A stretch of DNA of 64,000 nt, taken from assembly GCF_002009425.1 (NCBI RefSeq), contig NZ_CP019936.1, forward strand, positions 1,847,297 to 1,911,296, in the 5' to 3' direction. This DNA is from Thiosocius teredinicola (GTDB taxonomy: Bacteria; Pseudomonadota; Gammaproteobacteria; Chromatiales; Chromatiaceae). Position 1 is the first letter of the stretch. Each line of letters begins with the position of its first letter. This document shows, piece by piece, positions 47,332 to 56,242 of the stretch. The notes beneath the pieces were generated by a model, which ran no database searches, had not been told where the DNA came from, and saw only the letters and a list, made by a program, of their open reading frames with translations. The position numbers were made by a program, and so were the translations under genes.

Positions 47332-48345
47332 TCAGATCAGCTTGAGCGTGCCCAGCCAGGTAATCCCGAGGCTCGTGATGAGTACCGAACCGATCGTGGT
47401 CAGGACAATGATGTTGGCGGCCAGCGTGGCGTTGCCGCCCATCGCCCGTGACATCACATAGCTCGCAGCTGCCGTTGGCGCCGACGCCATCAGGAAGACG
47501 ATGCCGAGTTCCATGCCGCGAAAACCAGCCAGGTAGGCCACCGCTGTCATCAACAATGGCGAAACAATCGCCTTGCCGGCCGTCGCGATCATCGCATTGC
47601 GCGATTCCAGGTTGAGTGCCGCAACGCTCAGCGATCCACCGGTACACAACAACGCCAGCGGCAACGTCATCTGAGCGAAGTACTCGCCGGTCTGCAGGAT
47701 GAGCTTGGGCAACGGTATATCGAAATAGGCGAACGGCAACGCCGCCAGTATGCCGATGATCAAGGGGTTCTTGGCGATATCCAGCAACACCGGGCGGATC
47801 GAGCGGTGACTGTTCAATGAGCGGTTCAGCGTTACCACAGCCAGGATGTTGTAGAAGATGGTCACCACACCGAGGTACAGCGAAGCGGTTGCCAAACCCA
47901 CGTCGCCGTAGGCGTTGACGCAATAGGCCAGGCCGACGATGCCCATATTGGACCTGAAACTCCCTTGTACCACTACGCCGCGGTCGCGGGCGGGCTCGAC
48001 CAGGTATGCCGCGGCAACCTCTGCCAACAGGAAGACGGTGAGCGTACCGACCAGGCCGAGAATCACCAGCGGCAGGTTGGCCGTCTGATGGAAATCCGTC
48101 TGGCTGATGGTAATGAACAACAAGGCCGGCAGCGTGACCGTGAATACCAGTTTGGAGCCGGCGTCGATGAAACCGTCGGTGATAATGCCGGCACGCGCGA
48201 GTACCACGCCGAGCGCCAGCACCAGCATGATTGGGCCGGTCACGGCAAATGCGAACAGCAGGTTGGAGATCAATGCGTCCAAGGGATCGGCGGATGAAAC
48301 AGGTGGTGTTGCGGGTAGTAACAGTAACTCGGGCCCAGCGCGCAT
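47332..48345 (-). CDS. AEC-family (auxin efflux carrier type) transporter
   Basis: A membrane protein of about 337 aa with ten predicted helices in two halves. Typical AEC traits are LVFTVTLPALLFITIS in the first half, GSFRSNMGIVGLAYCVNAYG in the middle, and LALLCTGGSLS plus ASAPTAAASYVMSRAMGG in the second half. Bacterial members export or import small organic acids. The substrate here is unknown. The start is uncertain: the frame is open to 48654 and ATG 48345 was taken as the likeliest, with TTG 48279 as another choice. Confidence 0.85.
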   Translation of the reverse strand: MRAGPELLLLPATPPVSSADPLDALISNLLFAFAVTGPIMLVLALGVVLARAGIITDGFIDAGSKLVFTVTLPALLFITISQTDFHQTANLPLVILGLVGTLTVFLLAEVAAAYLVEPARDRGVVVQGSFRSNMGIVGLAYCVNAYGDVGLATASLYLGVVTIFYNILAVVTLNRSLNSHRSIRPVLLDIAKNPLIIGILAALPFAYFDIPLPKLILQTGEYFAQMTLPLALLCTGGSLSVAALNLESRNAMIATAGKAIVSPLLMTAVAYLAGFRGMELGIVFLMASAPTAAASYVMSRAMGGNATLAANIIVLTTIGSVLITSLGITWLGTLKLI

Positions 48346-48677
48346 TATGGGTGCAGGCGCGCGACAGCGGCCAGTAGCCCAGTCGTGGCTTACGCCAATG
48401 CTTACCGTCGGTGATCGGCAAATCCCGCCGCGTGGGCGAATACGGGTCGCGCGGGTCCGGCGTGCTGCGGGCCTGGCGGTGCGTAGACGTCTTTCGCCTT
48501 CGACACCGTCGCGAGCATGCCCCGAGGCGGCTCGGCTGGGGGTTTTTGGCCGTTTTAGTTGATGTGCCTGGGGTTCTGCGAAGCGTGTACGAGACGCTTT
48601 TGACCTACACTTCGTTGGAGTTGGCCGGAATAAACAGACCGCAGGGAGTCGCAAGGAAGCGCAAAGGAAGGTGCTGC
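48346..48677. other. Divergent intergenic region
   Basis: About 330 bp between the AEC transporter and the diguanylate cyclase, reading apart. It should contain both promoters. Open frames extend into it from both genes but lose family similarity. No operator was recognised. Confidence 0.45.
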
Positions 48678-49835
48678 TTGGAAGGTAAAGCCCAACACCA
48701 ATCAGATTTCTCGGAACGAAGCGCCGTCTTCGTTCAAGTGGAACAGTGTTTTCGGCAACTCCCGATCTCTCTGGCCGTCAACCTCATCAATGCGGCGATA
48801 ATCGCTGCCGTTCTGTGGGGCGTCGTCGGCAGTACGCGCGTCATTGCCTGGTTGGTGCTCATGGTCTTGGTGAGTGGCGCACGCTACAGGCTGCTGCACG
48901 AGTTCAGAAAGGCCGGACGCGATGCCTTGTTTGCCTTGGACCGCTGGACGCAGCGGTTCGTCTATGGTGCGTGCGGTGCCGGTGTTGCCTGGGGTGTCGC
49001 CGGGGTGCTGCTGTTTCCGCACGGACAGTTTCCCTACCAGGTTTTTCTCGCGTTTGTCGTCGGCGGCATGATCGCCGGCGCGATCCCTCTGCTATCCGCC
49101 ATTGGCCACGCCTATCGCTGTTTTGCGATACCGGCAGCGCTACCGATCAGCCTGCAGATGCTCGCCGTGGGCGATCGGATTCACCTGATCATGGGCGCGA
49201 TGATGCTGATCTACTTCGTGGCGATGTTGACGTCGTCGGTGTTGGTCAAGCGTCTTTTCGACGAGTCCGATCGACTGCGCCGCGAGCTGTGGCAGTCGGC
49301 CGAAGCCGCCATCGAACTCGAACAGATGCTGCGTCTCGACGTGCTGACCGGCATCGCCAACCGGCGCCTGTTCGAAGAGGAGCTCGACAAGGAATGGCGG
49401 CGCTCGAGACGCCAAGGCGACACGCTGTCGGTGATCACGGCCGATATCGACCATTTCAAAGAGTACAACGATCACTACGGCCACCCAGCCGGCGACAGGT
49501 GTTTGGTCAGCGTCGCGCAGACGATGCAGCAGGCATTGTCGCGACCGGGCGATATCGTGGCGCGTATCGGCGGCGAAGAATTCGCCTTCGTTCTGCCGCG
49601 AACCACATTAAACGGGGCCCAGTCCGTTGCTGAACAGGTACGCGAGCGGGTGTTGGCGTTGAAGTTGCCGCACGCGGCCTCGCCGGATTCGGACCAGGTC
49701 ACACTGAGTTATGGAATCGCCTGTTCGGACCAGCCAGGGATTGAAACGCCGGCGGACCTGCTCGGCGCATCGGATACGGCCTTGTACGAAGCAAAGCGGC
49801 GCGGGAGGAACCGCATCGTGGTAAAGGAGGACTGA
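48678..49835 (+). CDS. Membrane diguanylate cyclase (GGDEF)
   Basis: A 385-aa protein. The N-terminal part has about five or six transmembrane segments (residues 25-200, for example LINAAIIAAVLWGVVG and MGAMMLIYFVAMLTSSV). A linker helix leads to a C-terminal GGDEF domain with DVLTGIANRRLFEE, ITADIDHFKEYNDHYGH and the active-site loop RIGGEEFAF. GGEEF is a functional variant, so it should make cyclic di-GMP. The TTG at 48678 has an AAGGAAGG site 6 bp upstream and is preferred over longer frames. Confidence 0.9.
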   Translation: MEGKAQHQSDFSERSAVFVQVEQCFRQLPISLAVNLINAAIIAAVLWGVVGSTRVIAWLVLMVLVSGARYRLLHEFRKAGRDALFALDRWTQRFVYGACGAGVAWGVAGVLLFPHGQFPYQVFLAFVVGGMIAGAIPLLSAIGHAYRCFAIPAALPISLQMLAVGDRIHLIMGAMMLIYFVAMLTSSVLVKRLFDESDRLRRELWQSAEAAIELEQMLRLDVLTGIANRRLFEEELDKEWRRSRRQGDTLSVITADIDHFKEYNDHYGHPAGDRCLVSVAQTMQQALSRPGDIVARIGGEEFAFVLPRTTLNGAQSVAEQVRERVLALKLPHAASPDSDQVTLSYGIACSDQPGIETPADLLGASDTALYEAKRRGRNRIVVKED

Positions 49836-49991
49836 CCGACTCCGAACAACCGGCAGCTGGCCTGCCGGTAGCGACGCCGTTGTCTGCGGCACAGTGCTGA
49901 ATCCCCTGAATCGTCACGGGAACGGTCCGCTGAAATCGATGCGGATTGCCCCTATCATCGAAAGAGACACGGTCACTCGGCGGTTGGTGCT

Positions 49992-50771
49992 ATGGCGATC
50001 CTGTTCGATCTCGATGGTGTTTTTTATCAGGGCGAAAAGGCGATCCCGCATGCGGCATCCGTTGCGGCATGGGCGCGTGACGAAAACATTCCCCACCTGT
50101 TTCTCACCAACACGACGTCGCGGCCACGCACAGCGTTGCTGGAAAAGCTTGCCGGATTCGGCATCCACACCGACGTCGACCACATCCTGACGCCACCGGT
50201 CGCGGCAGTGAACTGGTGTCGGCAGCACATCGGCGATCGACCGGTCGCCCTGTTCGTGCCGCAGCAGACGCGGGTGGAATTCGACGAACTCAGCGTTGAC
50301 GAAGAAGGTAGTGAGGTCGGCGCGATCGTCGTTGGCGACCTCGGCGAACAGTGGACGTTCGAAGTGCTCAACCGCGCGTTCAGGCTGCTGATGCAATCGT
50401 CCAGGCCACAGCTGATTGCGCTGGGCATGACCCGCTATTGGCAGGCGGCGGATGGATTGCGCCTCGATGTCGCGCCTTTCGTTCAGGCGCTGTCGTATGC
50501 ATCGGGCGCCACGCCCGTGGTGTTGGGCAAGCCGGCGGTGGATTTCTATCGAACGGCGATCGCCATGCTCGAAACCCAAGCCTCGCAGATCGTCATGGTC
50601 GGCGACGATATTCGTGGCGATGTCGAGGGTGCGCAAAAGGCGGGTTTGCGCGGTGTGCTCGTGCGTACCGGCAAGTTCCGGGAAGACGATCTGTCACTCG
50701 GCATACAACCCGACGCAGTGTTGCCTTCGGTGGTCGAGCTGCCCGATTGGTATCGCGCGAACGTTCAATAA
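49992..50771 (+). CDS. HAD-IIA family phosphatase (LHPP/NagD-like)
   Basis: A 259-aa haloacid dehalogenase superfamily hydrolase. Motif I is FDLDGVFYQG, motif II FLTNTTSRPR, motif III GKPAVDF and motif IV MVGDDIRGD. The layout with a C2 cap between motifs II and III places it in subfamily IIA, with LHPP-type phosphatases closest in appearance. The natural substrate is unknown. It is convergent with the small Cys/Arg-rich membrane protein downstream. Confidence 0.88.
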   Translation: MAILFDLDGVFYQGEKAIPHAASVAAWARDENIPHLFLTNTTSRPRTALLEKLAGFGIHTDVDHILTPPVAAVNWCRQHIGDRPVALFVPQQTRVEFDELSVDEEGSEVGAIVVGDLGEQWTFEVLNRAFRLLMQSSRPQLIALGMTRYWQAADGLRLDVAPFVQALSYASGATPVVLGKPAVDFYRTAIAMLETQASQIVMVGDDIRGDVEGAQKAGLRGVLVRTGKFREDDLSLGIQPDAVLPSVVELPDWYRANVQ

Positions 50772-50790
50772 GCGATCGGGACCGGTCCGG

Positions 50791-51234
50791 TCAAAGATGA
50801 CCGTACGCCTCCCAGGAATTCTTGTCCGCCTCGCGCCGCGGAAAACTGGCACGCCGCTCTGAGGCATCCATGCGCAGTGCACGGCGGCGATCTTCGCCGG
50901 CCCGCCGGTCGCGCTGATGGCGCCGCTCGGGCAGACCGACATAGCAACACTCGCACGCCCCTGAATCGCAGCCGGAAACCGGAAGGTGGGGGATTGAACC
51001 GAAGGGATACTGTCGGCCCACGAGTTGTGAAGACGCCCGGCAATGCGACTCCACGCGCACCCCCCAGAAGCGTTGCATCTTCTGCAGCTTCTGCAATTGT
51101 GCGGTGGGTGACAGGCGTATGACCTTTTCCTGCATCGCAGGCAGCACTTCTTTGCCGTGTTGCGCCCGCTGTAACAAAAACCAACCGAGCACCAACAGAG
51201 CCAGGCCGGCGATTGCGAACAGTAGATAGATCAT
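50791..51234 (-). CDS. Conserved hypothetical membrane-anchored protein with Cys and Arg-Arg motifs
   Basis: A 147-aa product. An N-terminal transmembrane helix (MIYLLFAIAGLALLVLGWFL) is followed by a central region with FWGVRV and Cys at C-x-x-x-x-C-x-C-C spacing (GCDSGACECCYV). The tail is rich in RR pairs (RDRRAGEDRR, ASERRASFPRRE). Proteins of this general look (small, DRR-rich, with a CxC region) occur in many gammaproteobacteria, but no function is known to me. The start ATG at 51234 has a GGAG site. Confidence 0.6.
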   Translation of the reverse strand: MIYLLFAIAGLALLVLGWFLLQRAQHGKEVLPAMQEKVIRLSPTAQLQKLQKMQRFWGVRVESHCRASSQLVGRQYPFGSIPHLPVSGCDSGACECCYVGLPERRHQRDRRAGEDRRRALRMDASERRASFPRREADKNSWEAYGHL

Positions 51235-51413
51235 GGGATCTCCGCAGATTCCGTTGCTAGCGATACCGCAGATACTTCAGGGGTTCGTTGATAAGAGTAT
51301 GGTCTGCAGACTCAAGCAAAGCCAGCAGTGTTAAGCGCTGATAAGTATGGCTGATGCGCGACTGAACGGATTGCGGTCTGTGTCACATTCGGGCGAGCAG
51401 TAGTTTCCCGAGA

Positions 51414-51926
51414 TCAGACGCCGCCGCTGTGGACGATCTCGTAGTACAGTTTTTCCAGTTCGGCTTTGTGTTCCGTTTCTTCATCTGCAAGAAATGCAAA
51501 CAGGTTGCGGATCGGGCCGGGCTCAGTGGTTTCCGACAGCTCCCGATACTGCTCCATCGCGGCATGCTCACGACCCAGGGCGTATTGCAGCACCGATTGG
51601 TCGTCGGGATTGTCTCCGAGGTCGGGCAGGTGGATGCAATCGGAGAATTTGGGATCCGACGCCGGTACGGCGATGTTGGCCTGGACCATCTCGTTGATGT
51701 CGTCGCGTTTCATCAGGTCGGTAAACAGGTCGACGTGACGCTGCTCTTCGACGGCGAGTTCATCGACCAGCCAGCGGATACGCTTGCTGACTTTGGGGGC
51801 CAGGCCGCTGTAGAAATCGCGCGCTGTGCGTTCGAACGAGATTGCGGTTTCCAACACCTCGCCGACTGTCGTGCTGGCACGCAACCGGTCTTTGCCGTGA
51901 ATGTGGCCTTCTGCGGGTTCGCTCAT
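51414..51926 (-). CDS. Rubrerythrin-like ferritin-family di-iron protein
   Basis: A 170-aa four-helix-bundle protein without a rubredoxin domain. Candidate di-iron ligands are in SFERTARDFY, VEEQRHVDLF, GREHAAMEQY and DEETEHKAELE, giving two E-x-x-H type helices. Rubrerythrins usually reduce peroxide. It is the last gene of the Mrp/complex-I-like operon: its ATG overlaps the flavoprotein stop (TGATG). The frame is open further upstream inside the flavoprotein gene, but the ATG at 51926 opens the conserved part. Confidence 0.85.
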   Translation of the reverse strand: MSEPAEGHIHGKDRLRASTTVGEVLETAISFERTARDFYSGLAPKVSKRIRWLVDELAVEEQRHVDLFTDLMKRDDINEMVQANIAVPASDPKFSDCIHLPDLGDNPDDQSVLQYALGREHAAMEQYRELSETTEPGPIRNLFAFLADEETEHKAELEKLYYEIVHSGGV

Positions 51927-53758
51927 CAGGCGGTCTCCTTCGCGGCGCTCGCGCCAAGAAATTGATGGATGCTGCGTGCCGTGCGATGGCCGTCGGCAAC
52001 CGCATGCACCACGTCCGGACCATGCACCATGTCGCCGGCAGCCCACAACCAGGACTCGGAGGTGCGGCAATCGTCGCCGACCTTGAGTCGGCCGCGATTC
52101 CATTCCAGCGCCTCGGTCAGTGCTTCGCCGAGCAGATCGGTATCGGTCATCTGGCCGATGGCCTCGATGACCATCTCGCCGTGGTGCAGTTGCTCGTCGT
52201 TCTCGTCGTACTTCGGCGCGAAGCGGTGTTGTTCGTCGAAGATCGATAGTACCCGCAGCGTGCGCAGACCGACCAAGTTGCCGTTCTCGACTACGCAGGC
52301 CTGTGGCCCGCGGCTGTCGAGAATCTCGATGCCTTCTTCGAGCGATTCGGAAACTTCGGCCGGATCGGCGAGGAAGTGCTCGAAATCTTCCAGTGCGCTG
52401 ACCGTGATCTTGACCTCGCCGTACTGCTTCTTCTGCAGGCGGGCGAGGGTGCGTGCGGCATCCATGGCGACGTTGCCGCCACCGATCACGACGGCCTGCT
52501 TCGGCAGGTCGAAGGTATCGAGATTGGTCACACGGCGCAGTACGTCGACCGCCTTCAATACGTTCGGATGATCAGAGCCGGGTATGCGTGTGGAGCGACC
52601 CAGTTGCAGACCGAGCGCGAGCATCACCGCGTCATGGTCGTTGCGCAACTGCTCCATCGTCACGTCGCGCCCGACCCAGGTGTTGCAGCGGATCTCGACG
52701 CCCATGGCCTGGATCACATCGATGTCGGCATCGAGCCGGTCGTAGGGCAGGCGGTATTCGGGGATGCCGTAGCGCGGCATGCCGCCCGGTTTGTCCAGGC
52801 CCTCGAACACGGTCACCGAGTGACCAAGGCGCGCCAAGTCATAAGCGGCAGTCAGGCCGGCCGGCCCCGAGCCGATGATCGCGACCTTGTATCCAGTGGA
52901 TGCCACGTCGGGCTTGCCGACGATGTCGCGTACCTGTTCGGGGGTGAAGGCATCCATCGCATAGCGCTTGAGCCAACGGATCGCGATCGGTTCGCCGCGC
53001 TTGCCGATCGAACAGGCCGTTTCGCAGCGGTGGGTGCACACGCGTCCGCAGGTATGGGCGAACGGGTTGGTGTTGTAGATCTGGCGCACCGCTTCTTCGA
53101 GGTCGTCCTGCCAGATCGCACGGATGTATTCGGGGGCGTCCATGTGCGTTGGGCAGGCCTCATGGCACATGCCGCACTGCACGCAACGCGAGGCCTCGAC
53201 GATCGCCTGCTGTTTGCTGTAGCCGGCGACGATCTCGGTGAAGTTGTCGATGCGCTCTTCGGCTGGCTTTTCGTCCATGTCCTGGCGCACCGGGTCGACC
53301 AGGTCGTTCTCCAGCGTCTTGTTCCAGCCCTCGCCGTAGTGCGCGTTATGGATACCGTTGGGATCGGGCAGGATGAAGTAGCTCGACAGCTGATCGTCGG
53401 TGCAGGTGTGTACGTATTCGCGCGACAGACTGATCGAACCGGTCGGGCACAGGTCGACACACAGTGCACACCAGCAGCAGCGGCCATAGTCGATTGCGGG
53501 GCGCAGATTGCGCACACCTTGAAGTGGGTCTTCCGGCAGCGACGGCACTTTGACCATCGTGATCGCCGCGTTGTCGCAGACCTTCTGGCAGGTCGAGCAG
53601 CCAACGCACTTTTCCCAATCATTGATATGGAAGCCTCGGTAGCGTAGCGAGGCCAGCCGGGGTTCGAGCGGCTCGGTGACGGCAGGTCGGCCGAAGAACG
53701 ACAGGCTCTTCAGCGGATTGAGCACGCTGCCGGCCTTTTTGTAGTCGATGTCGGACAT
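51926..53758 (-). CDS. Iron-sulfur/FAD NAD(P)H oxidoreductase, NuoI-like plus GltD-like fusion
   Basis: A 610-aa electron-input or output subunit of the membrane complex. An N-terminal ferredoxin domain binds two [4Fe-4S] clusters (C51, C54, C57, C61 and C94, C97, C100, C104). A GltD/NfnB-type domain adds eight cysteines (C192-C202 and C237-C249). The FAD site is GSGPAG at 296-301 and the NAD(P) site GGGNVA at 426-431. It replaces the separate NuoI and NADH dehydrogenase module of complex I. Its start overlaps the stop of the NuoD-like gene. Whether NADH, NADPH or ferredoxin is the partner cannot be read from the sequence. Confidence 0.85.
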   Translation of the reverse strand: MSDIDYKKAGSVLNPLKSLSFFGRPAVTEPLEPRLASLRYRGFHINDWEKCVGCSTCQKVCDNAAITMVKVPSLPEDPLQGVRNLRPAIDYGRCCWCALCVDLCPTGSISLSREYVHTCTDDQLSSYFILPDPNGIHNAHYGEGWNKTLENDLVDPVRQDMDEKPAEERIDNFTEIVAGYSKQQAIVEASRCVQCGMCHEACPTHMDAPEYIRAIWQDDLEEAVRQIYNTNPFAHTCGRVCTHRCETACSIGKRGEPIAIRWLKRYAMDAFTPEQVRDIVGKPDVASTGYKVAIIGSGPAGLTAAYDLARLGHSVTVFEGLDKPGGMPRYGIPEYRLPYDRLDADIDVIQAMGVEIRCNTWVGRDVTMEQLRNDHDAVMLALGLQLGRSTRIPGSDHPNVLKAVDVLRRVTNLDTFDLPKQAVVIGGGNVAMDAARTLARLQKKQYGEVKITVSALEDFEHFLADPAEVSESLEEGIEILDSRGPQACVVENGNLVGLRTLRVLSIFDEQHRFAPKYDENDEQLHHGEMVIEAIGQMTDTDLLGEALTEALEWNRGRLKVGDDCRTSESWLWAAGDMVHGPDVVHAVADGHRTARSIHQFLGASAAKETA

Positions 53759-54900
53759 CAGCGATCGACCTCCGGTGGGCAGGCATCAAGACTGAACATG
53801 ATTTGCGCGACGTCTTCGATGCGTGCGCCGGTCACCAGGTGTTCGAGCACCTGTACCGCATGCATCGATGATGGGCCGCGCACGTGCACGCGATAGGGTT
53901 TTTCGCTGCCGTCGGAAACAACATACCAACCGAGTTCACCCTTGGACGACTCGATGCGCACGTAGGTCTCGCCGGCCGGCACCTTCCACGCCAGCGGGTT
54001 GGGGATCGGTGCGCGGATCGGGCCTGCCACACCGGGCAGGCGTTCGACCACCTGGCGCAGGATGCGCACGCTCTGTTGCAGTTCGCCGCGCCGCACAAGA
54101 GTGCGCGCCCAGGCGTCGCCCGGCTCTTCGGTCGGGATGTCGAAATCGAGCTGGTCGTAGACCAGGTAGGGGTCGTCGCGCCGTACGTCGAACTTAAGGC
54201 CCGTGGCGCGCAGGTTCGGCCCGGTCACGCTCCATTCCAACGCCTGCGTCTGGCTGATCGGCCCGGTGCCCTTGGCGCGGGTAACGAACACGCGGTTGGT
54301 GAACAACAGGTTGTCGTAGTCGGGCAGACGCGAGTCGAGATAGTCGAGCGTGTCGCTCAAGCGTTGCAGGAAGCCGTCCGGCACATCGCGGCGCACACCG
54401 CCGGGAATGTTGTAGATGCTGTAGACACGACCGCCGGTCAGCTCTTCGAACAGGTCGAGGATCAGGTCGCGATCGGCCACACCCCAGAACATCGGGCTGT
54501 ACATACCGGTGGTCGCGGCGTGTCCGCCAAACGTGAACAGGTGTGCGGCGACACGCGAGAGTTCGAGTTGCAGCACGCGCAGCCACTGCGCACGCTCCGG
54601 TACATCCAGGCCACACAGCTGTTCGACCGCCATCGAGTAGGCAACTTCCATCGGCGCCGGGTCGGGCACACAGATGCGTGGTACCAGCGCGATGTTTTGA
54701 ATCCAAAGGCGCTGCTCCATGAGCTTTTCGAAGCCACGGTGCAGGTAGCCGCCATCGGCGCGTGCCGCGACGATCTCATCGCCATGCACTTTCACCTTGA
54801 GCGCGTAGTTGCCCTCGATACCCGGATGGTTCGGGCCGAAGTTGATCTCGAACTCGTTGCTCGGCGGGTGATTGCGCGCCTCGTAGTTCTCAGCTCTCAT
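53758..54900 (-). CDS. NuoD/hydrogenase-large-subunit-like protein lacking NiFe ligands
   Basis: A 380-aa homologue of NuoD and group 4 hydrogenase large subunits (PNHPGIEGNYALKVKVHGD, GYLHRGFEKLMEQR, TGPNLRATG). At the two places where hydrogenases have CxxC pairs this protein has RICVPD (C77 kept, second Cys replaced by Asp) and DACPPEVDR (C374 kept, second replaced by Glu). It therefore cannot bind a normal NiFe centre and belongs to the hydrogenase-related (Ehr/Mbs-like) or complex-I-like class. It overlaps the NuoC-like gene by 11 bases. Confidence 0.88.
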   Translation of the reverse strand: MRAENYEARNHPPSNEFEINFGPNHPGIEGNYALKVKVHGDEIVAARADGGYLHRGFEKLMEQRLWIQNIALVPRICVPDPAPMEVAYSMAVEQLCGLDVPERAQWLRVLQLELSRVAAHLFTFGGHAATTGMYSPMFWGVADRDLILDLFEELTGGRVYSIYNIPGGVRRDVPDGFLQRLSDTLDYLDSRLPDYDNLLFTNRVFVTRAKGTGPISQTQALEWSVTGPNLRATGLKFDVRRDDPYLVYDQLDFDIPTEEPGDAWARTLVRRGELQQSVRILRQVVERLPGVAGPIRAPIPNPLAWKVPAGETYVRIESSKGELGWYVVSDGSEKPYRVHVRGPSSMHAVQVLEHLVTGARIEDVAQIMFSLDACPPEVDR

Positions 54901-55486
54901 CGTCTGGCTCCTGCATGCCGCGACGGCTGAAGCGTTGTTCGTCGGGCGGGATCACGATGCCGCCGCCCTGCTGTTCGAGTTCGATCAGCCAGTCCGGCCG
55001 GTAGTTCTGCCAGTCGAAGTGGTCGTTGACCCAGGCCTCGCTGTCGAACTCCTTGCGCATCGGTGGTGGGCCGTCCCATTCGGTCAGGATGAACTTTTCC
55101 ATGTCCGGTGCGCCTTCGAAAAACACGCCGTACATCTCGTGGATGTCGCGCTCGAAGAAACCGGCCGGGTGGTAGATGTCGTAGACCGATACATAGACAC
55201 CGGGATCGCGTGCGATGCGCGTATGCACCGACACCAGCAGTTGCAACTCGTACGACCACAGGTGATAGACCAGCTCGAACTGGTCGTCGTCCGGCCAATC
55301 GACGCAGCTGATCGCCGACAGATGGACGAAGCCCGAGCGACCTTTGAGCAATTCGAGCAGGGCGGGCAGGGCATCGGGTTCGACATCCACCCGCGTGCGG
55401 CGATCGCCGCGCTTGCGCACGCGCACATCCTTGAACTCGCCGAGGATGATGCTCAGGCGTTCGACCGGCAGGTGGGTTTCGCTCAT
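54890..55486 (-). CDS. NuoC-like (30-kDa) subunit
   Basis: A 198-aa peripheral-arm subunit. The NuoC signature region ERDIHEMYGVFFEGAPD is followed by FILTEWDGPPPMRKEF. In complex I this protein scaffolds the NuoB and NuoD subunits. Its start overlaps the end of the NuoB-like gene as ATGA. The C-terminal tail beyond residue 165 is not conserved. Confidence 0.9.
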   Translation of the reverse strand: MSETHLPVERLSIILGEFKDVRVRKRGDRRTRVDVEPDALPALLELLKGRSGFVHLSAISCVDWPDDDQFELVYHLWSYELQLLVSVHTRIARDPGVYVSVYDIYHPAGFFERDIHEMYGVFFEGAPDMEKFILTEWDGPPPMRKEFDSEAWVNDHFDWQNYRPDWLIELEQQGGGIVIPPDEQRFSRRGMQEPDDES

Positions 55487-56220
55487 GGTTCCACCTTGTC
55501 CTTGCTATCGAGACCGAGACGCATCTCCAATGCCTCGAGCGGCTTTTGATGTTGCTGCAACAGCTTGGTGTGTTCACCCAAAGTCTCGTTGCTGAACAGA
55601 CCGTAGTGTTTCGCTTCGGCGATCACGTCGGTCGGTGTCTGCCAGGTCTCGCCGAACAACCGCTGCTGATGACCGAGGTAGTGATCGTAGCGTTGGTAGT
55701 AGTCCTGCCAGCCATTGGCCTCGCCGCGGCGGATGTTCTCCATCAGTTGGCGCAGCCCGGTGATCACCGCCTCGGGACGCGGCATGCAGCCGGCGATATA
55801 CAGGTCGACCGGCATATAGTCATTGAGCTTCTTCGCCGTGGCATACGACTGCCAATACATGCCGCCGTTGACGGTGCACGAGCAGATGCCGATCACGTAC
55901 TTGGGCGAGCCCATCTGTTCGTAGGTCAGGATCACGCGCTTGAGCGTTTTGACCGACACGTAGCCGGTGATCAGCAGGATGTCGGCCTGGCGTGGCGAGA
56001 CCATCGGCGAGATGCCCAGACGCTCCATGTCGAAGCGCGAGGTCATCGCCGGCGGCAGCTCGATCGCGCCGCAGCCGGTGCAATAGTGCAGGATGAACAG
56101 CGAGCGCGAACGACAGAACGCGGTCAGCTCGTCGAACACGCGCGCAAAGATGTTGCCGCTCCCGCCGGGTTGTTCGACCTTGACCGGGAACTGTTGATTG
56201 ACCAATTCGTTGTCGGACAT
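55483..56220 (-). CDS. NuoB/hydrogenase-small-subunit-like [4Fe-4S] protein
   Basis: A 245-aa subunit carrying the cluster next to the quinone or active site. The ligands are C47 and C50 in HYCTGCGAIELPP, a Cys in GICSCTVNGG and C145 in AGCMPRPE. The CxxC spacing of the first pair is that of energy-converting hydrogenases, not the tandem CC of complex I. A C-terminal extension of about 60 aa is unlike short MbhJ proteins. The gene starts 22 bp after the NuoH-like gene. Confidence 0.9.
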   Translation of the reverse strand: MSDNELVNQQFPVKVEQPGGSGNIFARVFDELTAFCRSRSLFILHYCTGCGAIELPPAMTSRFDMERLGISPMVSPRQADILLITGYVSVKTLKRVILTYEQMGSPKYVIGICSCTVNGGMYWQSYATAKKLNDYMPVDLYIAGCMPRPEAVITGLRQLMENIRRGEANGWQDYYQRYDHYLGHQQRLFGETWQTPTDVIAEAKHYGLFSNETLGEHTKLLQQHQKPLEALEMRLGLDSKDKVEP

Positions 56221-56242
56221 ACCTGCTTATTCCTCGTCGAAA

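Noticed and set aside
53758..54900. Annotation as a group 4 [NiFe] hydrogenase large subunit
   Set aside because: Both CxxC ligand pairs are incomplete (RICVPD and DACPPEVDR), so a normal NiFe site cannot form.
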